A program made the position numbers and the translations under genes. Positions 1 to 9,509 of a DNA stretch of 35,448 bases are shown here, piece after piece. The notes below the pieces were generated by a model. The model had not been told where the DNA came from. It saw only the letters and a program-made list of their open reading frames with translations, and did not search any database. How positions within the stretch are numbered: position 1 is the first letter of the stretch; each line of letters opens with the position of its first letter. Origin of the DNA: JBBRXJ01 sp038248505 (GTDB taxonomy: Bacteria > Bacteroidota > Bacteroidia > Bacteroidales > JBBRXJ01); contig JBBRXJ010000034.1 of the NCBI GenBank assembly GCA_038248505.1, forward strand, positions 1-35,448, in the 5' to 3' direction.

Positions 1-2499
1 CCTGCTTTATTTACCTATTCATGGGTAGGCCAATCGCCTTTGGTGTACACAAATGGTGTCGCTGATATTACGAGTCTAAAAGGTGGACGATATAGCATAA
101 CAGTAACGGACACTAAAGCATGTATTCGCGATACCATATTTGTGGTTAATGATACTTCAAAAATTCTTGCATCAATTGCTTCGTTTCAAAATATATCATG
201 CATTGGTGGAAGTGATGGACAGGCTGTTGCAACATATCAAAATGCGGCTGGTTCGGTGAATTACCAATGGAAAAATGGTGGCGGTACTATTATTGGTGGT
301 GCCCCAACCATGAGCAATTTAACTGCAGGTTCCTATAAAGTTAAAGTTACTGATTTGCTAAATGGCGATTCCAGTGTTGTTACGATTGTACTTACACAGC
401 CTTCAACCATTCTTGCAGCAAGTGTTGCTGATTTTGATATAACATGTTATGGTCAGTCAACGGGTGTTGTTGAGTTAGTGGTAAGTGGTGGAACTCTGCC
501 ATATTCTTATGGTTGGTCAAATGGACAATCTACTGAAGATATGGTGTTTGTACCTGCTAATAATTATGTTGTAACCGTTACCGATAGTAAGGGATGTACT
601 GCTACTGGTTCAACTATTGTTACACAAGCAGCTGCTATTGCACTTAGTATTAACATTGATAAGGCTATACTTTGTTATGGAAACCTTGATGGTATTGTTA
701 CCGCATCTGCTTCTGGTGGTGTAGGTACACTCATCTATCAATGGAATGACCAGGCAGCACAGAGTTCCGCTACTGCAGATTTATTGCCTGCTGGCGTATT
801 TACTGTTTCAGTTAGCGATGATAATTCTTGTAGTGCTACTTCGTCGGTGAATCTAGTCAACCCAACTAAAATCACCTCTTCTATTTTGTCCAGTAATGTT
901 TCATGCTATGGTGGTAGCACTGGAGTTGTCTTGTTAAATGCATCGGGCGGTACGCCTTCTTTAGATTTTGCCTGGTCTAATTTTGCAACTACACAAAATC
1001 TTTCAGGGATTGTGGCAAATACATATATTGTAACAATTACTGATAATAATAATTGCAAAGCATACGATACATCTATTGTTACTCAACCAGCAAGTGCAAT
1101 TGCACATAGTATTGTGGCAACAAATATTTTATGCAATGCAGGAAATAATGGAGCAATTGACCTTACTTCTAGTGGCGGTACAAGCCCCTATACTTTTAGT
1201 TGGAGTAATGCAGCAACGAGTGAAGATTTAAGTACGCTCACAGCTGGTTCCTATTCTATAACAATTACCGACTCAAAAGCGTGTACCAATAGTACAAGTT
1301 ATATTATTACGGAGTCTATTGCTACTTCAATTAATTCTGTATTAATGCATATTGTTTGCAATTCAACAAGTACAGGTGCAATTAATATTTCACCCGCAGG
1401 TGGTAATACTCCTTATACCTACTCATGGAGTAATGCAAGTACCATTGAAGATATATCTGGATTAACCGCGGGAGCATATACACTAACCCTTACCGATATT
1501 GAAGCATGTACTATTAGCGGATCATACACAATAACTGAAGCATCTGCTATAGCACTTAGTGATACCACCATTGTTCATGAATCGGCATTTGGTTTAAATG
1601 ATGGTAGTATTAGCATAATGGTAACAGGCGGAACCACTCCATATACCTATACTTGGTCACCATCTGGTTTAGGAAGTATGAGCACAGGACTTGCACCGGG
1701 CAGTTATAATATTACCATTGAAGATGCATATGCTTGCCATAATCAAATACTAAATTTAGCGGTGAATGCCGCATCGGTAATAAATATTATTGCTGAAAAT
1801 GACACCTTACTTTGCCATTCAAATGCTGATGGGGCTATAAATACAAGCGTTTCAGGCGGAACAAGTCCATACACTTATTTATGGAATAGTGCTGCAACAA
1901 CTGCCAACATATCAGCTCTAACGGCGGGTACATATATCTTAACACTTACAGATGCTGTTGGTACTAGTGCAATAAAATTTTTGAATGTAATTGAACCAGC
2001 AGCTTTAAGCTATATTATTGTCGACACTACGGATGCTTCAGCAGCTGATTCATCGAATGGTCGAATAGAAATTTTAGTGAGTGGCGGTACGCCTAAATAC
2101 ACTTTTAGCTGGTCAAATTTGCTTGTTGACACCTTGCCTTATCTGAGTAAACTTGCTCCAGGTAATTATACTGTAACCGTTACCGATTTTAATCTATGTC
2201 AATTGCCAATTGGAGGTTTGCACATAGGCTCGAGTACTATTGGTGAAATTAAATCATCTAAATCGGTGACTTTATATCCAAGTCCAACTTCTGGACCACT
2301 TACAATTAGTTTTGGCGGTTCAACTGGCGGTAAAGCTGTACTAGATGTTTACAACAGCAAAGGCCAATTAGTAGCCAGTCATACATTTGAATTAAGTATT
2401 GGCGACTCTGTTAAAACCATCGATTTGACAGCTTACCCAGCAAGCATCTACTATATTAAAATTGGTGATGAGCTGATGCAAAAAGTAGTGAAAGAATAG
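1..2499 (+). CDS. SprB-repeat T9SS-exported surface protein, 5' end missing
   Basis: The reading frame is open from base 1, so the gene begins outside the window; no internal start is proposed. It holds one partial and about nine full repeats of roughly 70-77 residues. Each has a Cys-(Y/N)-G-like entry, an SGGT-PYTYSWSN core and a TAGSYTVTVTD-like exit, with landmarks near 205, 445, 672, 904, 1130, 1357, 1580, 1812 and 2050. This is the SprB-type repeat of gliding adhesins and large Bacteroidota surface proteins. The last 75 or so residues (from about 2266) form a T9SS type A sorting domain with a YPSPTSGPL start and a final KVVKE, so the protein is expected to cross the outer membrane through T9SS and be attached or released. 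Whether it is a true SprB-like motility adhesin cannot be decided without the N-terminus. It converges with the next gene, with 33 bases between stops and no clear terminator. Confidence 0.9.
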   Translation, partial: PALFTYSWVGQSPLVYTNGVADITSLKGGRYSITVTDTKACIRDTIFVVNDTSKILASIASFQNISCIGGSDGQAVATYQNAAGSVNYQWKNGGGTIIGGAPTMSNLTAGSYKVKVTDLLNGDSSVVTIVLTQPSTILAASVADFDITCYGQSTGVVELVVSGGTLPYSYGWSNGQSTEDMVFVPANNYVVTVTDSKGCTATGSTIVTQAAAIALSINIDKAILCYGNLDGIVTASASGGVGTLIYQWNDQAAQSSATADLLPAGVFTVSVSDDNSCSATSSVNLVNPTKITSSILSSNVSCYGGSTGVVLLNASGGTPSLDFAWSNFATTQNLSGIVANTYIVTITDNNNCKAYDTSIVTQPASAIAHSIVATNILCNAGNNGAIDLTSSGGTSPYTFSWSNAATSEDLSTLTAGSYSITITDSKACTNSTSYIITESIATSINSVLMHIVCNSTSTGAINISPAGGNTPYTYSWSNASTIEDISGLTAGAYTLTLTDIEACTISGSYTITEASAIALSDTTIVHESAFGLNDGSISIMVTGGTTPYTYTWSPSGLGSMSTGLAPGSYNITIEDAYACHNQILNLAVNAASVINIIAENDTLLCHSNADGAINTSVSGGTSPYTYLWNSAATTANISALTAGTYILTLTDAVGTSAIKFLNVIEPAALSYIIVDTTDASAADSSNGRIEILVSGGTPKYTFSWSNLLVDTLPYLSKLAPGNYTVTVTDFNLCQLPIGGLHIGSSTIGEIKSSKSVTLYPSPTSGPLTISFGGSTGGKAVLDVYNSKGQLVASHTFELSIGDSVKTIDLTAYPASIYYIKIGDELMQKVVKE

Positions 2500-2532
2500 A
2501 TTTAGCTCGTTTTTTATGTTTGTTTTGATGAC

Positions 2533-3456
2533 TTAATATTTGTAAGTCATTATCTGATATGTAGCTTTATTTTGATCATACCAGGATTTTGTTTTTTCCA
2601 ATGCCAATTTATAATCACCAGCTAAATCACCTCCCGGTAGTAGCTTAACCGGAAAGTCGTTAATGCTGCCTGCCATTGCTTCTATAATGCGAAATGCACA
2701 AGGAATTTTTTCTGTGTTATCTGGATTTGATGATATACACATCTCATTTTTTGCCATTAGTTCAAAAAGTCTATTGTAGGCGCTTTTACTTTTAGTATAA
2801 ATAATGTCCAACAAGAGTCTTTCAAAAGATGGATGTGTGGCAGAAATATGGCTGAGAGCGTTTACGAATTGGTGTATTTCAGCGGTATCGCCCATGCGTG
2901 CTAAGGCAAGGTGGCATGTATATGAAAGCCTTTTGTCGAATGAATTTTGGAGTGCAACGCGAATACCTTCTTTTATTAAATCACCTCCTATGAACCCGCC
3001 TAACAAAATTATATCACCTTGTAAGGGAGAGATTTCTGAAATTATTTTTGTTAATAGTATTTTGCTGCTATCGCTGAAATCGTTTATCTTAAATTGTTTG
3101 AGTGATTGAATGTTGCGTGTTACAATGTTTTTATCAATATCATTATAACTGCTCAAAAGTAATATGGTGGCCTGCTGGCGAAGGTCTAATTTGTTGCTTT
3201 CTATACCAGCAATTACAATGCATTGGTAAACGATGTTTCGAACAGCGTAACTCGTATCCCGTCGTGCAATTGCAAGTTCAGCAAAGAGATCGCTTGTGAT
3301 ATTTGTGCTATTTATAAAATCTAAATCTTTATCTGTATTGCCTTTCTTGCGGGTGTTTTCAATGAGTGCGTGAAATTGTTTTATAACTTTACTTTGCGCA
3401 AAAGTTATAGCCGTCATCGCTATTGAAATTATGAGAATAATCAGTATTCTTTTCAT
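2533..3456 (-). CDS. Exported helical (HEAT-like) protein of unknown function
   Basis: The start is placed at the ATG at 3456, ten codons inside the longest open frame, because a clean signal peptide (MKRILIILIISIAM...TFAQ) begins there. The mature part of about 287 residues is mostly predicted helix, with repeated Leu/Ala-rich blocks that look like degenerate HEAT-type repeats (for example the stretch with LALARMGDTAEIHQFVNAL). I see no catalytic motif and no T9SS tail, so a periplasmic location is most likely. I do not recognise the family. It lies upstream of nothing obviously related and converges on the SprB-repeat gene. Confidence 0.7.
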   Translation of the reverse strand: MKRILIILIISIAMTAITFAQSKVIKQFHALIENTRKKGNTDKDLDFINSTNITSDLFAELAIARRDTSYAVRNIVYQCIVIAGIESNKLDLRQQATILLLSSYNDIDKNIVTRNIQSLKQFKINDFSDSSKILLTKIISEISPLQGDIILLGGFIGGDLIKEGIRVALQNSFDKRLSYTCHLALARMGDTAEIHQFVNALSHISATHPSFERLLLDIIYTKSKSAYNRLFELMAKNEMCISSNPDNTEKIPCAFRIIEAMAGSINDFPVKLLPGGDLAGDYKLALEKTKSWYDQNKATYQIMTYKY

Positions 3457-3556
3457 CTTTTTAAATTTTTGATGATAAAAATACAAACCGAAAACTACTT
3501 AAACAAATTTATTTTTTAGATTGGACATGGAAGCGCTGATATCTCTTCACTCTTCA

Positions 3557-4366
3557 CTACTTTTTAAATTTCCTCTTCAACTGTGCATCCGTAAGAATTT
3601 TTTTGGTATACAGCGGAAAGTCAGCATTCATCATCCAACCGTAATAGCCTTGGTCTTTTTCTAGTATCTCATCAAGTAGTTTGCCATTGTATTTTCCGAA
3701 ATTTATTACAAGGCGATCTTTGTCGTCATAAATAAAACGACCTACAAAATCGGCATGTTTTTTAAAGGTGGTGAATTTAGCTAGTTCAACCATGTCGTTC
3801 ACTACTGGTTTTGATACATTACCATCAGCATCCTTTACTTCCATGCCGTCATACATATCAAGTTGTGATTTGAGTACTTCGTAAGTGGCGCGTGCATCGG
3901 CTTCGGCGCTGTGGGCGTGATCGAGTGCTTTGCCGCAATAAAATTTATATGCGGCACTCAGTGTACGTTGTTCTATTTTGTGAAAAATAACTTGCACATC
4001 TACTATGTTTTTTTTTCGTAAATCAATATCAACATCGGTACGCAAAAATTCTTCCATTAAAAGTGGCAAGTCAAATTTATTGAGGTTGTAACCACCAATA
4101 TCGCATCCTTCTAATTCTGCAGCAATTGTTTTAGCAAGTTCTTTAAATATTGGTTCGTTTTTAACATCTTCGTCGGTAATTCCATGTGTAGCTGTAGCCT
4201 TCGGATCAATAGGCATTTCAGGATTTACACGCCATGTTTTGCTTTTTTCACTACCATCAGGTAAGATTCGTATTAAGGAAATTTCAATAATACGGTCGTG
4301 CGTAATGCTTAATCCTGTTGTCTCAAGATCAATGAAAATAATAGGGTGAGTGAGATTGAGTTTCAT
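3557..4366 (-). CDS. DnaQ-like DEDDh 3'-5' exonuclease (ExoX-like)
   Basis: This 269-residue protein has all three exonuclease motifs of the DEDDh family. Exo I is FIDLETTG (Asp13, Glu15), Exo II is GYNLNKFDLPLL (Asn94, Asp99), and Exo III is HSAEADA (His152, Asp157), so the two-metal active site is complete. A C-terminal segment from about residue 215 (FGKYNGKLLDEI, then YYGWMMNADFP) matches the small domain found after the nuclease in ExoX-like proteins. The family removes nucleotides from DNA 3' ends in repair or proofreading. It follows dnaN on the same strand but is separated from it by a strong terminator, so it probably has its own promoter; I could not find a consensus one. It could also be annotated as a DNA polymerase III epsilon-like subunit. 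Confidence 0.88.
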   Translation of the reverse strand: MKLNLTHPIIFIDLETTGLSITHDRIIEISLIRILPDGSEKSKTWRVNPEMPIDPKATATHGITDEDVKNEPIFKELAKTIAAELEGCDIGGYNLNKFDLPLLMEEFLRTDVDIDLRKKNIVDVQVIFHKIEQRTLSAAYKFYCGKALDHAHSAEADARATYEVLKSQLDMYDGMEVKDADGNVSKPVVNDMVELAKFTTFKKHADFVGRFIYDDKDRLVINFGKYNGKLLDEILEKDQGYYGWMMNADFPLYTKKILTDAQLKRKFKK

Positions 4367-4429
4367 GATGCTAAATTATATTCGAGTTTTTAAATAGTTT
4401 TATATAATATATATATTGTAAATATCATT

Positions 4430-4462
4430 AAAAAAAAAGCCTTCAGAAAATTCTGAAGGCTT
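4430..4462 (-). terminator. Intrinsic terminator after dnaN
   Basis: Perfect 12-bp arms at 4437-4448 (AAGCCTTCAGAA) and 4451-4462 (TTCTGAAGGCTT) form a hairpin. On the minus strand it is followed by a run of T (the A run at 4431-4438). It sits 22 bases after the dnaN stop and ends dnaN transcription before the exonuclease gene. Confidence 0.85.
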
Positions 4463-4483
4463 AATATATTTTAATGTTTAAGA

Positions 4484-5614
4484 TTAAGCATTTATCATCA
4501 TTGGCATAAGAAGCATGAGAACATTTTCGTTTTCATCATCTGTTTCGGCAGGTTTAATAATACCAGCTTTTGATGGGTTACTCATTTCAACCAATACATC
4601 GCCTGATGAAATGTTTGAAAGAATTTCAACCAAGTAGGTAGATTTAAACCCAATCTCTAAATCTTCTCCATCATATTGACAATTTAAACGCTCGTAAGCT
4701 GAAATTGAAAAGTCAATATCTTGAGCTGAGATGGTAAGCGTATTGCCTTTAATTTGCATACGAATAAGATTGCTAGCCTGATTTGAAAATACAGACACAC
4801 GACGTAATGCATTTGCGAAATCGTTACGATCAATGCGTAATTTATTTGGATTTTCAGTTGGTATAACTGCGTTGTAGCTAGGGAAAGATCCTTCGGCTAA
4901 ACGGCAAACCAAAATATAACCTGAAAGTGTAAATAATGCATTCTTATCGTCGAACTCTATTTTTACTTCGCCTTTTTCCTTTGGTAACACTCCTTTTAAT
5001 AAGTTGGCTGGCTTTTTAGGAAGTACAAATGCAGATTCTTTTTTAGCTGTTACGTCTTTACGTTCGTATTTAACTAGCTTCTGAGCATCGGTTGCTACAA
5101 AAGTTAAGCTTGATTTGCTTATTTCAAAAAGCACGCCATTCATAATAGGGCGTAAATCATCATCTGATGTAGCAAAAAGACTACGCGCTAAACCTTTTGA
5201 AAGGCTTTCAACGGGTAAGGTTAAGGTCATTTTACCACTATCTTTTAATCCTGGTATTTGAGGATAGTCATTCCCATCTTGGCCAACTATTGTAAATTGT
5301 CCGTTTTCAGATTTAATAATGATTTGTAAGGTATCTTTATTAATATCAAATGTTAATGGCTGCTCTGGAAATTCTTTTAAAATATCGTTTAGAAGTTTTG
5401 CTGGAATAGCTATATTACCTGCTGCGGAAGCATTTTCAAGTGTTAAACTAGTAATCATCGTAGTTTCAAGATCCGATGCAGTGATCTCCAATGTATTACC
5501 CTCAAGTTTAAAAAGGAAGTTATCAAGAATAGGTAAAGTATTCTTTGGGCTGATAACTTTGCTTATTGCTTGCAAATGGCTTAGTAAATCGGTGCTGGAT
5601 ATTACAAATTTCAT
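4484..5614 (-). CDS. dnaN: DNA polymerase III beta subunit (sliding clamp)
   Basis: This 376-residue protein has the length and three-domain layout of bacterial beta clamps. It opens with MKFVISSTDLLSHLQAISKV, has the LPILDNFLF turn near residue 28, the first-domain LEITASDLETTM block, the middle-domain LTFVATDAQKLVKYER block, and ends in an LMLLMPMM-type C-terminus. The clamp encircles DNA as a dimer and tethers the replicative polymerase and repair proteins. The gene is monocistronic by context: a promoter-like sequence lies just upstream and a strong hairpin terminator just downstream. It is not next to dnaA here. Confidence 0.97.
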   Translation of the reverse strand: MKFVISSTDLLSHLQAISKVISPKNTLPILDNFLFKLEGNTLEITASDLETTMITSLTLENASAAGNIAIPAKLLNDILKEFPEQPLTFDINKDTLQIIIKSENGQFTIVGQDGNDYPQIPGLKDSGKMTLTLPVESLSKGLARSLFATSDDDLRPIMNGVLFEISKSSLTFVATDAQKLVKYERKDVTAKKESAFVLPKKPANLLKGVLPKEKGEVKIEFDDKNALFTLSGYILVCRLAEGSFPSYNAVIPTENPNKLRIDRNDFANALRRVSVFSNQASNLIRMQIKGNTLTISAQDIDFSISAYERLNCQYDGEDLEIGFKSTYLVEILSNISSGDVLVEMSNPSKAGIIKPAETDDENENVLMLLMPMMINA

Positions 5615-5666
5615 TTTATTTGTTTTAAGGTTTAAAAATCGTCCTTTTTTAAATTTTTAAGGATTT

Positions 5667-5693
5667 CAAATATAAAAAATAATCACAAGACAA
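5667..5693 (-). promoter_or_regulatory. Candidate Bacteroidota promoter for dnaN
   Basis: On the minus strand a TATATTTG box (5667-5674) fits the TAnnTTTG -7 consensus exactly. A TTG (5691-5693) lies 16 nt upstream, slightly closer than usual. Predicted transcription would start about 45 nt before the dnaN ATG. Confidence 0.5.
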
Positions 5694-5712
5694 TGGCTCT
5701 TGTTATGCTATT

Positions 5713-6726
5713 TTAGGGCTTTGTTGATATAAATTGATTGGCCTCTTTCAGAATGGGCTCAAAATCAATATATCTGATGATTACAAGGTCTTTTTTATTC
5801 ACAAGACCCACACAACGGTTCGGATCGGTTTTTAATACTTTACCCGTTTCATTATCAGTAGTATTAGCTGGTATTTTGAATATTTCCAAGCTTTTTTCGC
5901 TTCCTTGAATGGTGTTTATGCTTATAGTGCTGAATAATAAGTCTTTATTTTTAGGGATGGATTTTAGGACTGAATCATTTCCTACAAAGGTCTCAAAGTG
6001 GATATTTGTAAATTGTTGTAAGTAGCTCTCAACTTTGAATTTATCAATATTATTGAGGATGCTCCCAGCATTTATTTTTTTTATTTGGTAGGTACCAACA
6101 GCTTCTACCAAAAGCTCAAAGGATGCATCTTGTTTTGTGAAATATTGAACGTTTATTTTACAAATATCTTTTGCATGGGCTTTTAGTAGGCTTTTATCTC
6201 TCCAATAATTCGGGTTAGGAACAAAATATCCTTCTAGACTTGCATTGTATCCTGGAATAAACACTTCAAATATTTCTTTGCGATTGTTGTGTTTCATAAA
6301 ACTACGGGCTCTATTATTGACGGTATCTGTTAAAACTGTGTATGATCGGAATTTGCTCCCATAGCGGTAGAGTGTTATTTTGCAACCATGTTTCTTCATT
6401 TTTTCAGCCATAGCATCCGAAATGCTTTTTGAGACAGGAGCCAACATTCTGATTCTATCAATTGCTGAAATCATTGTTTTTATTGCTAATTCATGGGCGG
6501 TATATGTCGTATTTACATACCATATTCCATTTTCAAGGGTGAGTGATGCTGTTTCTTTTTGTCCCTCAAGCTCAATACCCGTAATTTGTTCAGGATGTTC
6601 AATACGAAAATTATAAGCTTTTTTATTAATGGTACCAGTGCCTTCATTTAATAAATACCATAATAATAATGGCAGAATAATTAATGCAGCCAGGGCGTAC
6701 CATTTATATGATAGTATTTTTTTCAT
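5713..6726 (-). CDS. DUF4340-like membrane-anchored protein, gldFG operon
   Basis: This 337-residue protein has one N-terminal transmembrane segment (about residues 8-27) and a long extracytoplasmic part. The part after the anchor has blocks of the form ITGIELEGQKETASLTLENGIWYVN, then a helix ending in AEKMKKHG, then a strand-rich region. This layout is typical of DUF4340-type proteins that often accompany GldG-like ABC components. Its ATG overlaps the gldG stop (ATGA, 4 nt), so the two are translationally coupled. By context it is likely an accessory part of the GldF/GldG complex at the inner membrane, but that role is inferred. Family assignment is from layout and neighbourhood and is moderately sure. 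Confidence 0.68.
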   Translation of the reverse strand: MKKILSYKWYALAALIILPLLLWYLLNEGTGTINKKAYNFRIEHPEQITGIELEGQKETASLTLENGIWYVNTTYTAHELAIKTMISAIDRIRMLAPVSKSISDAMAEKMKKHGCKITLYRYGSKFRSYTVLTDTVNNRARSFMKHNNRKEIFEVFIPGYNASLEGYFVPNPNYWRDKSLLKAHAKDICKINVQYFTKQDASFELLVEAVGTYQIKKINAGSILNNIDKFKVESYLQQFTNIHFETFVGNDSVLKSIPKNKDLLFSTISINTIQGSEKSLEIFKIPANTTDNETGKVLKTDPNRCVGLVNKKDLVIIRYIDFEPILKEANQFISTKP

Positions 6727-8429
6727 TTACAATATTTTTTGCGACGTTTTTCATTAATAATAAAACCGGCTATTATTACAAAGAGCACTGGTAATAGGGT
6801 ATTTATTATTTGCCAACGACGTTTTTCGCTTTTAATTTTTTGGCGATCAAGCAATCGTAATTGCAAATCTTTTGAGCGAAGACTAATGATTCCAGCATCA
6901 TCAGTTAGATAATGTAGTACGTTCATTGCAAAATCTTTGTTACCAAAAGTTTGATTGGTGTACTTATCAAAGCCAAGTGGAGAGAGCAATGGACCTCGTT
7001 CTGAAAGACGAACACTATTCCGAATTACGTCGCCATCAGCCATAATCATCATTTTTGTAGGCTTACTTTGCTCTATTATTTTGTAATTATTATTGCCTAT
7101 TATATTTGTAACTATTCTATTTTTAAATGCCGACTCAAATTCCCCATCTAGTAGTACAGCGATTGGTAAATTACCTTGGTTGTATAGACGTGGATCACTT
7201 GGTATACCAACTTCTGCAAGACTAATAACTAATGGGGCATTTAAACTTTTGCTATATACCGAACTGCTAAGTAATATTTGTTTGCGCACCCCTTTATTGG
7301 CTAAAGTATCAATGCTACTTGCAAATTCTGTTTTTATTAGATCTATCCCTTTGGTTAGTAAATGATCTTGAGGTGGCGTTAGCATCGGATAGTAGGGCCA
7401 TGGTGTAGGGGTAAATTGCGATTGACCCGGACGCCCTGTGTTTATGGGAAGTAGATTGCAATGAAGATCTTTAACAAGTACTGGGTTGAGACGAACACCG
7501 TATTTAAATAACATATCGTCAAGATTAGTCGTTGCTATTAAAGCCATGGCAGTACCACCTTCTGCAAGACTATCCATATCAATATTAACGGCATCTATAT
7601 ACCACATCACTTTTCCACCTTGCATAATATATTGATCAATCACAAACTTTTCAAATTCACTGAAAGGTTTAATAGGCTTAGCAATAATGATTGATTTGTA
7701 TCCATCGAGACAGTTTAGGGCGTTAATTCTACCTCGGTCAATCTGAAAAAATACAGAGATGGCTCGCGCTAGATCGCCGCTTTGAAATTGGTCTAACTCT
7801 CCATGTCCTTCTATAAATGCTATCTTGCCAGGTTTTTCATTGATGAGGTTGTGAATACCCGTCATAAATTCGTATTCAAGGGTTTCAATGGAACTATTCA
7901 AGTTCTCTTCACCCGATACTCCTTTGGCATTGTTTAACAGATTTAAACTATATTCCCTTCCATGGTATCGAATAATAGCTCCCGGAAAAATGATTTTCTC
8001 TACCGAGCCACCTTCATCATCTTTGTCTTTGTAGTTTATGGGCTTTAAACCACGTTGTGCCAATTCGGTGTAATATTTATTGCGTGCTTCGGTATTGGTT
8101 TCTTCACTCGGATTTATAAATTCATATTGTAAATTGTTGCCCGCGTAAACTCTATATTCTTCAAGTTGTTCTCGTATATTTTTGCTAAATTGTTTAAAGC
8201 TGAGTGGTAGGTCTCCTGTTAGGTATACTTCAATGTATATCACATCATCTAAGTCGCGTAATATTTTTTTACTTACATCTTTTAAGGTGTAACGTTTCTC
8301 GGTGGTTAAATCGAGACGAAAAAATATTTTGCCTGCCAAATAATTTATTGATGCAATAAAAAGCAATATAATAATAAAGCGAGTGATATGCATTTTTTTA
8401 AGGTCTAGCTTGTTCATACGTCCTACCAT
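6723..8429 (-). CDS. gldG: Gliding-motility ABC component GldG (substrate-binding-like)
   Basis: This 568-residue protein is close to the usual GldG length. It has an N-terminal membrane anchor (about residues 14-33), the family-typical FRLDLTTEKRYTLKDVSKKIL block after it, a central ABC-associated region (IAFIEGHGELDQFQSGDLARA, then MWYIDAVNIDMDSL), and a C-terminal membrane helix (about residues 543-561) before a basic tail. GldG works with GldF (permease) and GldA (ATPase, not in this window) and is needed for gliding in flavobacteria, although its cargo is unclear. It overlaps the gldF stop by 7 nt; a second in-frame ATG at 8417 is an equally possible start. Confidence 0.9.
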   Translation of the reverse strand: MVGRMNKLDLKKMHITRFIIILLFIASINYLAGKIFFRLDLTTEKRYTLKDVSKKILRDLDDVIYIEVYLTGDLPLSFKQFSKNIREQLEEYRVYAGNNLQYEFINPSEETNTEARNKYYTELAQRGLKPINYKDKDDEGGSVEKIIFPGAIIRYHGREYSLNLLNNAKGVSGEENLNSSIETLEYEFMTGIHNLINEKPGKIAFIEGHGELDQFQSGDLARAISVFFQIDRGRINALNCLDGYKSIIIAKPIKPFSEFEKFVIDQYIMQGGKVMWYIDAVNIDMDSLAEGGTAMALIATTNLDDMLFKYGVRLNPVLVKDLHCNLLPINTGRPGQSQFTPTPWPYYPMLTPPQDHLLTKGIDLIKTEFASSIDTLANKGVRKQILLSSSVYSKSLNAPLVISLAEVGIPSDPRLYNQGNLPIAVLLDGEFESAFKNRIVTNIIGNNNYKIIEQSKPTKMMIMADGDVIRNSVRLSERGPLLSPLGFDKYTNQTFGNKDFAMNVLHYLTDDAGIISLRSKDLQLRLLDRQKIKSEKRRWQIINTLLPVLFVIIAGFIINEKRRKKYCK

Positions 8430-9148
8430 TTGCGACTTTGAAGTATAATATTTGTTGAATAAAGGAACAGAGCAATGACGCTTGCAAAGTATAATATATC
8501 GCGTGAATCTATTACTCCGCGGCTCATTGAACCATAATGGGCATTTATTCCGAGTGATACAATGAAGGTCTCAGAAGGACCGAAGAATGCAGCAATATAA
8601 TCGAAGCCGCTATAAAAGAAGAAACACAATAGCATGGCTACAATGAACGATATAACTTGGTTGCGCGATAAGGAGGAAGCAAAAATTCCAATTGCAACAT
8701 AAATCGCAGCCAGAAAAAATAAACCAATGGATGATCCTAAGATACCTCCTTTATCGAGATTGCCAACAGGATAGCCTAGTTGATATACTGAATAATAATA
8801 CACAAGCACAGGGAGCAATGAAAGTAAAACCAAGCTCACGCCAGCCAAATATTTTGCGAGAATGATATGCATCTCGGTGAGTGGCTTAGTAAGGAGCAGT
8901 TCAATGGTGCCGCTCATCTTCTCATCGGCAATAAGTTTCATGGTTATGGCGGGTACTAAAAAGAGAAAAATCCATGGTGCAATCGTAAACATTGGGTCAA
9001 GCGAGGCATACGCCATGCTAAGAATGTTGAGATTACCCGGAAATACCCATAAAAACAGACTCGTGGTGAGCATAAATACAATTACCACAATATATGCTGT
9101 TAATGACGAGAAGAAACTGTTGATCTCTTTTAAATATAGGCTGAACAT
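8423..9148 (-). CDS. gldF: Gliding-motility ABC permease GldF
   Basis: This 241-residue, six-helix membrane protein matches GldF/ABC-2 permeases in length and sequence. It begins MFSLYLKEINSFFSSLTAY and carries the diagnostic cytoplasmic loop MKLIADEKMSGTIELLLTKPLTEMHIILAKYLAG. It is the first gene of a leftward gldF-gldG-DUF4340-like operon with overlapping ends. A TAATTTTG box at 9168-9175 (minus strand) fits the -7 promoter consensus but lacks a clear -33 partner. The ATPase partner GldA would have to be encoded elsewhere, as is common in this phylum. Confidence 0.92.
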   Translation of the reverse strand: MFSLYLKEINSFFSSLTAYIVVIVFMLTTSLFLWVFPGNLNILSMAYASLDPMFTIAPWIFLFLVPAITMKLIADEKMSGTIELLLTKPLTEMHIILAKYLAGVSLVLLSLLPVLVYYYSVYQLGYPVGNLDKGGILGSSIGLFFLAAIYVAIGIFASSLSRNQVISFIVAMLLCFFFYSGFDYIAAFFGPSETFIVSLGINAHYGSMSRGVIDSRDILYFASVIALFLYSTNIILQSRKW

Positions 9149-9509
9149 AGCTTTTCTTAATTTGCTCCAAAATTATAAAAAATGCTTTAATAATAGTACT
9201 TTGATAAAGAATAAAGAAAATAAACTTGATTCTCTTGAAAGGCAAAGAAAATAAAGTATAAAACCTTTTGTTAATATACCTATTGTCTTACTCTATAATG
9301 TTATTTGACTATAAAATAATAGATAATGGGAAAATACAGCAAATTATGCCATATTATATGTTTATTATTATACAGATAAGCTATATACCTACTTGAATAC
9401 CAACAGGCAATTGTTAGTTCTATTACCCAAATTTAGAGAAGGGCTGGGTCGAGTATTTATTTGATTTTATAAATAAGAGTATAATTAGATGTAGTTTCTT
9501 TTTTAATAC
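9149..9509. other. 361-base AT-rich gap with no gene seen
   Basis: It is AT-rich with stops in all frames. Only the possible gldF -7 box (9168-9175) stands out. I found no tRNA, no hairpin with a T run, and no recognisable mobile-element remnant. Confidence 0.6.

Noticed and set aside
1..2499. SprB repeats as a CRISPR or DNA-level tandem repeat
   Set aside because: The units are conserved at protein level, not at DNA level, and there are no spacers.
2804..3299. Two open frames antisense to the HEAT-like protein gene
   Set aside because: The minus-strand frame has a clear signal peptide and regular helical pattern; the antisense frames have neither.
5685..5703. Possible terminator hairpin after the gldFG operon
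   Set aside because: The arms (ACAAGA and TCTTTG) do not pair cleanly once read across the line break, and the T run is weak.
9033..9245. A 70-codon frame upstream of and overlapping gldF
   Set aside because: Shifted frame of gldF plus AT-rich upstream DNA; no recognisable protein features.
8862..9254. A 130-codon frame antisense to gldF running into the gap
   Set aside because: Overlaps a well-supported gene; its N-terminal part is the complement of conserved gldF sequence and the rest is low-complexity AT-rich DNA.
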